This document shows, one piece after another, positions 1-7,728 of a DNA stretch of 39,317 nucleotides. Location of the stretch: contig CAYMYI010000029.1 of the NCBI GenBank assembly GCA_964394585.1, positions 1 to 39,317 of the forward strand, read 5' to 3'. Within the stretch, counting starts at the first letter, position 1; every line of letters starts with the position of its first letter. This DNA comes from CAYUJH01 sp964394585 (GTDB lineage: Bacteria; Bacteroidota; Bacteroidia; Cytophagales; Flammeovirgaceae). The notes under the pieces were generated by a model. That model saw nothing but the letters and a program-made list of their open reading frames with translations, did not search any database and was not told where the DNA came from. The position numbers were made by a program, and so were the translations under genes.

Positions 1-1
1 T

Positions 2-628
2 ATCGCTTTGGCGAATTGGCAAAACAACAAAATAAAATTTCCCAACAGACTCTTAATAACCGTATTTACTTCAGCATCAACAGGAGATGTTCCTAATATT
101 CCTTTCGAGATAAATCGACTATTAAATAACGACTTAACATCAGTAAAAGAACAACTTTCCTATCTTTTCAAAGAGCCTGATGGAGGTGCAGGAATGGGAA
201 TGCGTCTTTCGGTTTGGTGTGCAGAAGAAAATCCATTTAATTCCTTCGAAAAAATAGAGAATGAAACAACTAAGTATTCCGAGGTAAGGGGTTTATCACC
301 TGCTGTTTTCGACAATGTAGTATGTAAAATTTGGGGAGTGAAAAGCGTAGCCGAAATTGAAAACCAAGCAATAAAAAGTAATATTCCTGTGTTGTTCATA
401 AACGGAGAGTACGATAACGAAACACCTGTGAAATGGGTAAAGGCAATGATACCGAATTTTACCAATAGCTATCACCTAATATTTAAAGGCTGGAAACACA
501 CCCCAACTACGAATTGGGGGAATCAATGTGCTATGCTAGCGGCAAATGATTTTTTTAATGACCCAAATTCCCTACCAAATCCTGTATGTTTTGGACAAAT
601 TGGAAAGCCGAAATTTAAAACTAAATAA
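2..628 (+). CDS. alpha/beta hydrolase, C-terminal part (cut by window edge)
   Basis: The frame is open to the first base, so the gene begins outside the window; the TTG at 8 is only an internal codon. The visible part resembles the end of a secreted-peptidase-like alpha/beta hydrolase with a TAP-like C-terminal domain. A cap region carries GMGMRLSVWCAEE, like the 'GMxxSVxCxE' of this family. Then comes PVLFINGEYDNETP, the usual acid-residue turn of the catalytic triad, and GWKHTP, the probable catalytic histidine. The nucleophile serine would lie upstream. The likely role is hydrolysis of a peptide or ester; the substrate is unknown. Base composition is A+T-rich compared with the oxidase genes further right. 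Confidence 0.7.
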   Translation: MALANWQNNKIKFPNRLLITVFTSASTGDVPNIPFEINRLLNNDLTSVKEQLSYLFKEPDGGAGMGMRLSVWCAEENPFNSFEKIENETTKYSEVRGLSPAVFDNVVCKIWGVKSVAEIENQAIKSNIPVLFINGEYDNETPVKWVKAMIPNFTNSYHLIFKGWKHTPTTNWGNQCAMLAANDFFNDPNSLPNPVCFGQIGKPKFKTK

Positions 629-666
629 ATAATGCTTACAACATTGTATATTTTTAATGCTCCCTA

Positions 667-696
667 AACGGTCGCACTACGCATATACTAACCGTT
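667..696. repeat. inverted repeat between cassette-like genes
   Basis: AACGGT at 667-672 and ACCGTT at 691-696 form a 6-bp inverted repeat around an 18-nt centre, in the 78-bp spacer between the hydrolase fragment and the DUF1287 gene. There is no T-tract after the right arm, so it is not a typical terminator. Short imperfect palindromes of this sort are found between single unrelated accessory genes, but no integrase gene is visible here. Confidence 0.4.
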
Positions 697-706
697 AACA
701 CATGTA

Positions 707-1291
707 ATGAAACAGAAACTACTAAACATATTCATCTTTTTACTGACAGCAGGATCAGTATATGGACAGACCGATTTTTATAAAGAACTAGCGGACTCAA
801 CTTTGACTCTCACGGAACACTATGTTGAGTATGATCCATCATATTTTAGACTTGACTATCCTAACGGAGACGTACCACCAAATAAAGGTGTTTGCACCGA
901 TGTAATTATAAGAGCATATCGTAAGCTCGGAATCGACTTGCAGAAGGAAGTTCACGAAGACATGAAAGCGAACTTTGGTAAGTATCCAAAAAATTGGGGA
1001 TTAACTCAGCCCGACAAGAATATTGACCACAGAAGAGTTCCAAATCTCATGACATTTTTTGAAAGATATGGAACTACCCTTCCCATCACCAAGAACCCAA
1101 ATGAATACAAACCAGGAGATATAGTTTGTTGGAACCTAGGCGGTGGAATAACACATATTGGAATAGTATCAAATAAGAAAACTGAAAATGGTGAAAGATT
1201 TTTGATAATTCACAATATCGGTAGTGGACAAGTATTGGAAGATATGCTGTTCGACTTTAGAATAATCGGACATTATCGATATAAAAAATAA
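707..1291 (+). CDS. DUF1287 family exported protein, NlpC/P60-like fold
   Basis: The 194-residue protein starts with a signal peptide (hydrophobic stretch about 5-19, likely cleaved after VYGQ). The rest matches the DUF1287 family, which is distantly related to NlpC/P60 cysteine peptidases and amidases. GVCTDVIIRAY holds the likely nucleophile Cys63, and GGGITHIGIV holds the likely base His150. Family members are usually about 190-220 residues, so this one is complete. It is probably a periplasmic hydrolase acting on peptide or amide bonds, perhaps of cell wall; this is inferred from the fold only. It stands alone between unrelated genes, and no promoter matching the phylum consensus is visible upstream. 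Confidence 0.8.
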   Translation: MKQKLLNIFIFLLTAGSVYGQTDFYKELADSTLTLTEHYVEYDPSYFRLDYPNGDVPPNKGVCTDVIIRAYRKLGIDLQKEVHEDMKANFGKYPKNWGLTQPDKNIDHRRVPNLMTFFERYGTTLPITKNPNEYKPGDIVCWNLGGGITHIGIVSNKKTENGERFLIIHNIGSGQVLEDMLFDFRIIGHYRYKK

Positions 1292-1349
1292 GAACATGTT
1301 TGCCAACTGTAAGCCTCCTCCAAAACCGAACTATTTATAAACATAGCAC

Positions 1350-1745
1350 ATGAAAGTAACACTAATTAGTATTCCGGTTAGAGACCAAGAAAAAGCCTTA
1401 CAATTCTATACTGAGAAATTAGGTTTTATCAAAAAAAAGGACGAACCGTTAGGGGGTGGCAACCGATGGTTGACGTTAGTTTCCAAAGAATGGCAAGATG
1501 GCCCAGAGTTACTGTTAGAGCCCGCACCCAATCATTTTGAGCCATCTAAAGTATACCAAGAGGCATTATTGGAGGCTGGTATTCCTTGGACACAATTTGA
1601 TGTTGAAAATATAGACTTCGAGTACGAAAGGTTGGTAGCGCTTGGGGTAGAGTTCAGCGTTAAACCAACTCAAATGGGAAATGTAAAATATGCTATTCTC
1701 AAGGATACCTGTGGGAATAATATTCAATTGGTGCAGAATTTATAA
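1350..1745 (+). CDS. VOC superfamily (glyoxalase/bleomycin-resistance-like) protein
   Basis: A 131-residue single-chain VOC protein made of two beta-alpha-beta-beta-beta modules. The first opens with VTLISIPVRDQEKALQFYTEKLGF, the standard first strand and helix of the family, and the last strand is DTCGNNIQLVQ, where the Asn/Gln position often supplies a metal ligand. Members act as lyases, dioxygenases or antibiotic-binding resistance proteins; the sequence does not tell which. The closest general type is the small 'VOC family protein' with a DGPELLLEP strand common in many bacteria. It is the last of three plus-strand accessory genes and converges with the DUF3050 gene. Confidence 0.85.
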   Translation: MKVTLISIPVRDQEKALQFYTEKLGFIKKKDEPLGGGNRWLTLVSKEWQDGPELLLEPAPNHFEPSKVYQEALLEAGIPWTQFDVENIDFEYERLVALGVEFSVKPTQMGNVKYAILKDTCGNNIQLVQNL

Positions 1746-1774
1746 AAACTACTCCTGCAAACCACTTAGTTTTT
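1744..1774. terminator. weak A/T-rich hairpin between convergent genes
   Basis: An 8-bp stem (1744-1751 with 1767-1774) encloses a 15-nt loop, directly after the VOC stop codon. The stem is A/T-rich and its T-run is part of the stem, so it could act weakly on the plus strand and, as the reverse complement, behind the DUF3050 gene. Support is modest. Confidence 0.3.
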
Positions 1775-1838
1775 GTGTAGCGAGAGGCGTATTCCATGAG
1801 GTATGTTGGTGCTTGGATGCTACATATCACATTCGTTT

Positions 1839-2627
1839 TTAATTTCCTGAAACCACGGCTGTTACTTTTTCTTCAATTTCTTGAGCCACCAAACTCCAAA
1901 GAGCAATGCGATGCTGTAAGGCTTTCTGTGCGGCTAATTCGGCTTCTTGCCATTTTTGGTTATCTGTTCCGCATACGGCTTCCATCATGGTTAAAGCAAT
2001 GGGGCCATGGGCATCTCCATCAAGTTCGATATGCCGATGGAGGTAATAGCGCAAAGGCGCGAAGGCTTCTGTATCGGGCATTTGTGCTACAATACCTGCA
2101 AACATATCGGGGATGATTGTCTCGCGCCCAAAAGTAAATACTGCGGCAATTTCGTGTGGTTTCCCTTGCAGTGCTACGCTCAGGTTATAGGCTACAAAGT
2201 GTTTTACTGGCATGGGCAGTACAGCTTGCTCAAGAGCATCTAGTGGTTGTGTTTCAGCAAGTGCAGCTAAGAACCTATCGATTGCCGTAGTATCGGCTTG
2301 CAGTGCCTTCATGGCGGCAAGGTACATTTCAAAATGGCTTATGGGGTTGCCTTCGGCATCTACATCGGACTCTTCTTCTAAAACGATTTCGTTCACAAAG
2401 CGTCGCAAATGCGGATACGGCGTGGGCATCCAAGGCAGGGTAGTACAAGTAAACTGGTTTTGCAACGCCTTGGCAAGGGTCATGAAATCCCACACGGCAA
2501 ATACGTGGTGTTGCATATAGATGCGAACATCGGCTTCAGTTTTCATAGCCCTGTTAAGGGGATGCTGCATTAAGGTTTCCAGCAAAGGCTGTAGGTTATT
2601 TTGTAGCTTTTCGATGAAAGAATTCAT
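1839..2627 (-). CDS. DUF3050 family protein
   Basis: A 262-residue soluble all-helical protein matching DUF3050, a family placed near the heme-oxygenase/TenA-like fold. Typical marks are YMQHHVFAVWDFMTLAKALQ near residues 38-57, the acidic VLEEESDVD around 82-90, and later conserved histidines (YYLHRHIELDGDAHGP) that could bind metal. Its reaction is not known. It starts 8 bp after the DUF983 stop and so is probably co-transcribed with the oxidase genes upstream; a link to heme or oxygen chemistry is inferred from fold and context only. Confidence 0.8.
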   Translation of the reverse strand: MNSFIEKLQNNLQPLLETLMQHPLNRAMKTEADVRIYMQHHVFAVWDFMTLAKALQNQFTCTTLPWMPTPYPHLRRFVNEIVLEEESDVDAEGNPISHFEMYLAAMKALQADTTAIDRFLAALAETQPLDALEQAVLPMPVKHFVAYNLSVALQGKPHEIAAVFTFGRETIIPDMFAGIVAQMPDTEAFAPLRYYLHRHIELDGDAHGPIALTMMEAVCGTDNQKWQEAELAAQKALQHRIALWSLVAQEIEEKVTAVVSGN

Positions 2628-2635
2628 AGCTTTTT

Positions 2636-3061
2636 TTACTCTGTTATTTCTAATGTTTTTTCTTGAACTTCAGATTTAACCACACAGTTTGCTGCGTCAT
2701 GCCGGTAGCGTATAAAAAAATGAATCCAAATAGTGCGGCTCAAGCGAAATAACAAGGGCGATAGGAGTACTACCGTTCCTACGGTAGCCCCTACGTATGC
2801 CCATACGGGGGCTTCGCCATAAAGCACATTAATGGCAATAAAAGTAGTTATAAAAATCGCTACCTGCATGGCATAGCTTACATACATAGCTCCTTCAAAA
2901 AACGAAGGCTCAAGCATATAATGAAGGTTGCAGCAGCTGCATTTCTCGTGCATTTGCATGAATTTCCGCAAATCATAAGCGCGGTGGGTAAAGAGCTTCC
3001 CTTGCCGACAGCGTGGGCAACGCTGCCCGAAAATGCTTGCTAAAAATGATTTCCTTTTCAT
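2636..3061 (-). CDS. DUF983 family membrane protein (oxidase-associated zinc-ribbon)
   Basis: A 141-residue DUF983 protein. Its N-terminal part carries a zinc-ribbon-like set of cysteines (CPRCRQGKLF at about 15-24 and CSCC near 41-44). Two hydrophobic helices follow (about 60-80 and 85-105). Its start codon overlaps the stop of the oxidase subunit I gene as ATGA at 3058-3061, which indicates translational coupling. DUF983 genes are often found beside cytochrome c oxidase genes, and a role in oxidase assembly or copper/heme insertion is suspected but not established. Confidence 0.85.
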   Translation of the reverse strand: MKRKSFLASIFGQRCPRCRQGKLFTHRAYDLRKFMQMHEKCSCCNLHYMLEPSFFEGAMYVSYAMQVAIFITTFIAINVLYGEAPVWAYVGATVGTVVLLSPLLFRLSRTIWIHFFIRYRHDAANCVVKSEVQEKTLEITE

Positions 3062-4911
3062 AGCGGTTGTGTGTTTTCTTGTGCGGATTGTTTTTGTGCC
3101 AAGAGGCGGTTTTCGCGGTCGGTGTTCGACTCAGGTGTTTCTTCAAGTGGCACATTTTGCGGAATGAAATCTTCTTTCGCTCCTGGCTTGCTATAGTCGT
3201 ATGGCCAACGGTGTACTTTGGGAAGAGGCCCTTGCCAATTGTTATGTCCTGGGTCGCCGGCACGGGTAGTCCATTCTAGCGTATTGGCACCCCAAGGGTT
3301 TTGTGGGGCTTTCTTTCCGCGGAACATACTGTAAAAGAAGTTGAACAAAAAGATGCCTTGTGCTGCCGCCGTTAGAATTGCCGCTATACTGATGAACCAG
3401 TTGAGGTCGGCGAAATTATTCATGTATTCAAAGTTAGTAAACGAGTAATAGCGCCGAGGGTAGCCTGCATACCCTATGTAATGCATAGGGATAAACATGA
3501 GGTACGACCCGATGAACGTAATCCAAAAATGCATACGTCCTAGCCCTTCGTGCATCATCCGCCCAAACATTTTTGGAAACCAATGGTATACCCCCGCAAA
3601 TGTGCCAAAAAAGGCAAGGACGCCCATTACTAAGTGGAAATGCGCCACTACGAAGTAAGTATCATGTAGGTGAATATCAAGCGGAGCGTTTCCTAAAATA
3701 ATACCGGTAAGTCCTCCGGAAATGATGAAGGAAATCAGCCCAATGGAAAACAACATTGCTGAAGTAAAGCGGATATTCCCGCCCCAAAGTGTGGTGATGT
3801 AGTTAAACACTTTCACAGCAGAAGGAACGGCAATAATCAGGGTGGCGATCATGAAGGCAGTTCCTAAGAATGGGTTCATACCCGAAGTAAACATATGGTG
3901 TGCCCACACCACGAAGGAAAGCACTACAATGCCCCCCATCGAAATAATCATGGCTTTGTACCCAAAAATGGGTTTTCGAGCGTTTGTTGCGACAATTTCA
4001 GAGGTTAGCCCGAGAGCCGGCAAAAAGATGATATATACTTCGGGGTGTCCCAAGAACCAGAATAAATGCTGATACAGTACTGGGTTTCCTCCGATATTGC
4101 TCATCGCTTCGCCACCAATGTAGATTTCGGAAAGATAAAAGCTCGTACCCATCGAGCGATCGAAGAAGAGCAGCAACAAAGCACTCAGCAACACCGGAAA
4201 CGAAAGCAACGCGATAATGGCTGTAAAAAATAAAGCCCATACAGAAAGGGGTAGGCGGCTCATCGACATGCCCTCTGCACGCATGTTCACTACCGTAGCC
4301 ATGTAGTTTAGCCCTCCCATTAGGGTTGAAGCAATAAACAACACAAAGCCTACGATATAGAGGGTCATTCCCAAACCAGAACCCGATACGGCTTCGGGTA
4401 AGGCACTTAGCGGCGGGTAGACGGTCCACCCACCCATAGCAGGACCACTTTCCACAAAAAATGACACAAAAAATACGATGCTCGCTAGGAAATAAAACCA
4501 AAACGAAAGCATATTCATAAAAGGGGATGCCATATCGCGTGCTCCTATTTGCAGGGGAATCAGGAAATTGCTGAACGTGCCGCTCAATCCGGCAGTGAGT
4601 ACTAAAAACATCATGATTGTGCCGTGCATGGTAACGGCGCCAAGATAAAATTCGGGGTCGAGTTTGCCGTTGGCAACCCATTTACCCAATACAGGAGCGA
4701 GCCACTCCATGCTCCATTCGGGCATACCTAGTTGCAGACGAATCAAGACGGAAAGTAGACCTCCTACAATTGCCCAAAAAATACCCATCAGCAAAAACTG
4801 CTTTCCGATAGTTTTATGATCGGTACTGAAAATATATTTTGTGATAAAGTTATCGGAATGATGCGCCGCGTGTTGGGTTTGTTCGGTGGAAATAGCGTCG
4901 ATAGTTGCCAT
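3058..4911 (-). CDS. ctaD: cytochrome c oxidase subunit I (heme-copper, type A1)
   Basis: This 617-residue integral membrane protein is the catalytic subunit that reduces O2 and pumps protons. His96 (MHGTIMMF) and His426 are the low-spin heme ligands and His424 the high-spin heme ligand (AHFHLV). CuB ligands are His289 in GHPEVY plus His338 and His339 (WAHHMF). Tyr293 is the cross-linked tyrosine, and Glu291 marks a type A1 oxidase. Lys367 in SAVKVFN is the K-channel lysine. About 12 helices are visible, followed by a hydrophilic tail of some 80 residues. The gene follows subunit II by 56 bp and overlaps the DUF983 gene. No subunit III gene or fused subunit III domain is present here. Confidence 0.97.
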   Translation of the reverse strand: MATIDAISTEQTQHAAHHSDNFITKYIFSTDHKTIGKQFLLMGIFWAIVGGLLSVLIRLQLGMPEWSMEWLAPVLGKWVANGKLDPEFYLGAVTMHGTIMMFLVLTAGLSGTFSNFLIPLQIGARDMASPFMNMLSFWFYFLASIVFFVSFFVESGPAMGGWTVYPPLSALPEAVSGSGLGMTLYIVGFVLFIASTLMGGLNYMATVVNMRAEGMSMSRLPLSVWALFFTAIIALLSFPVLLSALLLLFFDRSMGTSFYLSEIYIGGEAMSNIGGNPVLYQHLFWFLGHPEVYIIFLPALGLTSEIVATNARKPIFGYKAMIISMGGIVVLSFVVWAHHMFTSGMNPFLGTAFMIATLIIAVPSAVKVFNYITTLWGGNIRFTSAMLFSIGLISFIISGGLTGIILGNAPLDIHLHDTYFVVAHFHLVMGVLAFFGTFAGVYHWFPKMFGRMMHEGLGRMHFWITFIGSYLMFIPMHYIGYAGYPRRYYSFTNFEYMNNFADLNWFISIAAILTAAAQGIFLFNFFYSMFRGKKAPQNPWGANTLEWTTRAGDPGHNNWQGPLPKVHRWPYDYSKPGAKEDFIPQNVPLEETPESNTDRENRLLAQKQSAQENTQPL

Positions 4912-4967
4912 AATAGTATTTTTTTGTAATGATTGAATTTAGGTAGTGAGTGGGGCAAACCGTTACG

Positions 4968-6065
4968 CTATCGGGTGTTTGCCTGTTGGGTAAGTTCATC
5001 AATGTTTTCAGGGGGAATGCCGGCTTTCTCGCGAGCGATAGGGCGTAATGCTTCGGGGACTTTGGCTAGGTAATCGGGGTTGCGCTTGAGCCACGCGGTT
5101 TGCTCCCGTTTCCATTTTTCGTAGTCTTGTGGTTCATCTACAATCACTTTCATGCGCATGGCAAAATGTCCTCTACCGCACACTTCCGTACATGCCATTT
5201 CGTAGTTGAAATCGGGGTTTCCCACCCGTTCGCGCATTTCTGCAGTACTCAGCCGAGGTACAAACCAAAATTGGGTAGGCATTCCGGGTACTGCATCCAT
5301 TTTCACTCGGAAATGCGGCAAAAACACACTGTGGATTACATCTTTTGAAAAGATCTTAAGCACCACAGGCCTTCCCTTCGGAATGTGAATTTCTTGGGGT
5401 ACAAAATCGTCGAAGGTGTACGGGTCACTCACATCCATCCCAAAATCATTTACCGCATCAATTAGTTGATAATCACGTTGTCCTAAGGTATTATCAGCTC
5501 CGGGGTAGCGTACTTTCCATGCAAACTGAAACCCCATCACCTCTATCACTTCCGCATTTTCTGGGGGGGCATCGGTTATTTGATTCCACAGGCGCGAGCC
5601 CATCAGGATTAATGTGGTAAACACCAAGGTTGGCACAATAGTCCACACCATTTCTAACCGATTATTTTCAGGATAGAACACCGCCCTGCGCCCTTCTTTG
5701 TAACGAAACCGAAAAGCGGCATAAAACAGCAAGATGTTTAATAAAGTGAAGGGAACGAGGATAACCCCTATGGCAATGTAGAACAGATTATCGGTTTGCA
5801 GCCCATGTTCCGAGGCAGCTTCGGGTAGCAAATCTGGTTGAGCATGAAAGAAGTACCACCAGAACCCTCCCATCAGTAAAAGCAGGAATCCCAACATGTA
5901 GTATGCTGTACGTGTGTTTCCTGAAGGAACCGCTCGGTTGCGGCGTTTTACCATTCCGGTAAGAGTCAGTACACGCGCAACAGCATAAAGCGAAATTAGC
6001 GTTACAATAACAACGAAAGTGATTAATACAGCAAGCATAGTAGTCAGTGATTTAGTTACTGACAA
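4968..6065 (-). CDS. ctaC: cytochrome c oxidase subunit II (CuA-binding)
   Basis: A 365-residue subunit II that accepts electrons from cytochrome c. The CuA site is complete: His245 (DVIHSV), Cys292, Glu294, Cys296 and His300 in CTEVCGRGHF, and Met303. There are four hydrophobic helices (about 8-36, 53-73, 92-118 and 140-158), rather than the two of proteobacterial subunits; the longer N-terminus is usual in Bacteroidota. No cytochrome c domain is fused at the C-terminus, so electrons must come from a separate carrier, perhaps a complex III alternative encoded elsewhere. It is the first oxidase gene, 57 bp downstream of the AraC regulator. Confidence 0.96.
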   Translation of the reverse strand: MSVTKSLTTMLAVLITFVVIVTLISLYAVARVLTLTGMVKRRNRAVPSGNTRTAYYMLGFLLLLMGGFWWYFFHAQPDLLPEAASEHGLQTDNLFYIAIGVILVPFTLLNILLFYAAFRFRYKEGRRAVFYPENNRLEMVWTIVPTLVFTTLILMGSRLWNQITDAPPENAEVIEVMGFQFAWKVRYPGADNTLGQRDYQLIDAVNDFGMDVSDPYTFDDFVPQEIHIPKGRPVVLKIFSKDVIHSVFLPHFRVKMDAVPGMPTQFWFVPRLSTAEMRERVGNPDFNYEMACTEVCGRGHFAMRMKVIVDEPQDYEKWKREQTAWLKRNPDYLAKVPEALRPIAREKAGIPPENIDELTQQANTR

Positions 6066-6122
6066 AATAACAAGGTATGCTACGCCTTTTTATGGTAGTT
6101 TTTTCGCTTCTTGTGGTAGTTT

Positions 6123-7004
6123 TTACGAAGTGGTAGTTATTTCGCTGCGAAACTGCTCGGGTGTACGTTGTGTATGCTGCTTAAAAAACTTGGTAAAATA
6201 GGAGTTATCGTTAAAGCCGAGTTCGTGTGCAATTTGCGCGGCAGTGTGGTCAGAAAACGTCAAGAATCGTTTCGCTTCTAAAATGAGGCGCTCGGTAATC
6301 AGTTCGCTGGGAGTTTTACCCAAATTTCGTTTGCAAAGGGTGGTAAGGTGTTTCGGGGAGATGTTGAGCATTTCAGCATAATCGGCAGGCTTACGTTTTT
6401 GGCGGATGTGCTTATCAATGAGTTGCTCAAATAATCGCATTTGATACGTTGAAGCCGCATTGTGCGCCCGAGAGTCATCTGCTTGGNNNNNNNNNNTTGT
6501 GAGTACCACATCGAGGTAGGCACGTACTACTTGCTCGCGGCCTAACTGTTGGGTACGATTTTCCTCATAGATTTCCTTAATCAGTTGCCGAAAAAACGGA
6601 TCAGCGATGCAATCCATATATAAATATGGCACATTATTTAAGCTGTGGAAGAAGGGGAAATCGAGTAGTTTTTTTTGATTACAATCGAGCAAATAAAACG
6701 AAGGCTTAAAAAAGATGGAGTAGCCTTTCACATCTTTAGAAAGTTTCCATGAATGCACTTGCCCCGGTGTGAGAAAGAAAATACTGCATGGCTTTACCTG
6801 GTAGGTTACAAAGTCGATGGTATGCGAACCAGACCCCGCCGTAATGATTAAAATATCGTAGAAATCGTGCCGATGTGGGTGGCTGGTAAACTCGAAATCA
6901 TCGACTAGGTTCTCTAAAATTTTAATATCGAAATCCAGGTTTTGCGTAGCATCTGCCGAAAAATCTTTAATACAATACACTGGGATTTCGGAATTGCTTT
7001 TCAT
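6123..7004 (-). CDS. AraC family transcriptional regulator (contains assembly gap)
   Basis: About 293 residues, four of them unknown because of the N run. An N-terminal cupin-like sensor domain (HPHRHDFYDILIITAG near 41-56, then a jelly-roll) is followed by two helix-turn-helix motifs in the C-terminal 100 residues: YAEMLNISPKHLTTLCKRNLG, and AQIAHELGFNDNSYFTKFFK, the AraC signature. The frame stays open across the gap if it really is 10 bases. This type usually senses a small molecule through the cupin and activates a neighbouring operon. It lies directly upstream of, and on the same strand as, the oxidase genes, so it may control them or simply be their neighbour. Confidence 0.88.
   Translation of the reverse strand: MKSNSEIPVYCIKDFSADATQNLDFDIKILENLVDDFEFTSHPHRHDFYDILIITAGSGSHTIDFVTYQVKPCSIFFLTPGQVHSWKLSKDVKGYSIFFKPSFYLLDCNQKKLLDFPFFHSLNNVPYLYMDCIADPFFRQLIKEIYEENRTQQLGREQVVRAYLDVVLTXXXXQADDSRAHNAASTYQMRLFEQLIDKHIRQKRKPADYAEMLNISPKHLTTLCKRNLGKTPSELITERLILEAKRFLTFSDHTAAQIAHELGFNDNSYFTKFFKQHTQRTPEQFRSEITTTS
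6487..6496. other. assembly gap of 10 N inside the AraC gene
   Basis: Ten undetermined bases. One known base on each side completes four codons, so the reading frame is kept if the gap length is true. A run of exactly 10 N is often a placeholder, so the real length may differ. Confidence 0.99.
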
Positions 7005-7106
7005 ATTTAAATCGGTTAGTGTCTGTTACTGATAACACATTGTAGCTAGGCTTGTTTGTTGAGTATGGTACATCAACTCAGCCCTCCCCTTGGGTGTGTA
7101 CAAAAA

Positions 7107-7139
7107 AATACTCAGCCCCGCAATTGAGCGCTGAGTATT
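7107..7139 (-). terminator. intrinsic terminator of the nrnA-FKBP genes
   Basis: A perfect 10-bp stem (AATACTCAGC at 7107-7116 with its complement at 7130-7139) and a 13-nt loop lie 34 bp after the FKBP stop. Read on the minus strand, the stem is followed by a run of seven T. This fits a rho-independent terminator closing the minus-strand group 9742-7173. Confidence 0.85.
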
Positions 7140-7172
7140 GCCATGTGTAAAAATGCTTTTGCTTAAAAAGCG

Positions 7173-7709
7173 CTAGTCTAGTACTTCAACAAGTTTCATA
7201 TCAAATACGAGGATGGAGTTGGGCGGAATGCTATTGCCGCTTCCTCTAACGCCATATGCCAAACCCGAGGGAATGTAGAAGCGCATTAAATCGCCAACAC
7301 CCATGAGCAAAGTAGCCTCGCGCCACCCTTCGATTACCCCAGAAGTCCCAAAAATAGGAGAGCCATCGGCATTGAAGCTTTCTACAATGCGCCCCGTACC
7401 CTGTTCTATTTCAAAAGGGTCGTCGCGCAGATAGGAGCTATCAAACAAATCGCCATATAGCAGGCGCCCTTCATAATGGATGGAAATAATTTCGCCATTG
7501 GCAGGGGTACTATCGTATAGTACTTCGTAATACAGACCACTCCCGGTTTTGGTAGGGTCTAACTGATTTTCCTCAAAGTAGGCTTGCAGAATGATGTCGT
7601 CGCGTTCGGCTTGGGTAAGTACCGAAACGGTTTCCTCTTCGCAAGCCGTAAGCAAAAAGAAAATACTGACGTAATGCAATAGGTGTTTTTTATATGTAGT
7701 GGGAATCAT
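7173..7709 (-). CDS. FKBP-type peptidyl-prolyl isomerase, lipoprotein
   Basis: A 178-residue protein with a lipoprotein signal (LLTAC, lipid-modified Cys near residue 23) and one FKBP domain. Active-site positions look intact: the FD pair in LFDSS, a Trp in IEGWREA, and AYG with the tyrosine that lines the pocket. A longer loop sits before the Trp (about residues 95-120) compared with FKBP12. It should catalyse Xaa-Pro isomerisation and help fold proteins outside the inner membrane. It starts 19 bp after the two-domain FKBP, so both are likely in one transcript. The gliding protein GldI is of this type, but I cannot tell whether this is an orthologue. Confidence 0.88.
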   Translation of the reverse strand: MIPTTYKKHLLHYVSIFFLLTACEEETVSVLTQAERDDIILQAYFEENQLDPTKTGSGLYYEVLYDSTPANGEIISIHYEGRLLYGDLFDSSYLRDDPFEIEQGTGRIVESFNADGSPIFGTSGVIEGWREATLLMGVGDLMRFYIPSGLAYGVRGSGNSIPPNSILVFDMKLVEVLD

Positions 7710-7728
7710 ATACGAGTGTTTGAAAAGA

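Noticed and set aside
1796..2520. Plus-strand frames of about 80-110 codons opposite DUF3050
   Set aside because: They lie antisense to a recognisable DUF3050 protein and have no family resemblance.
3998..4681. Minus-strand frame of 227 codons inside ctaD
   Set aside because: It is the shifted frame of ctaD on the same strand; the real frame holds all heme and copper ligands.
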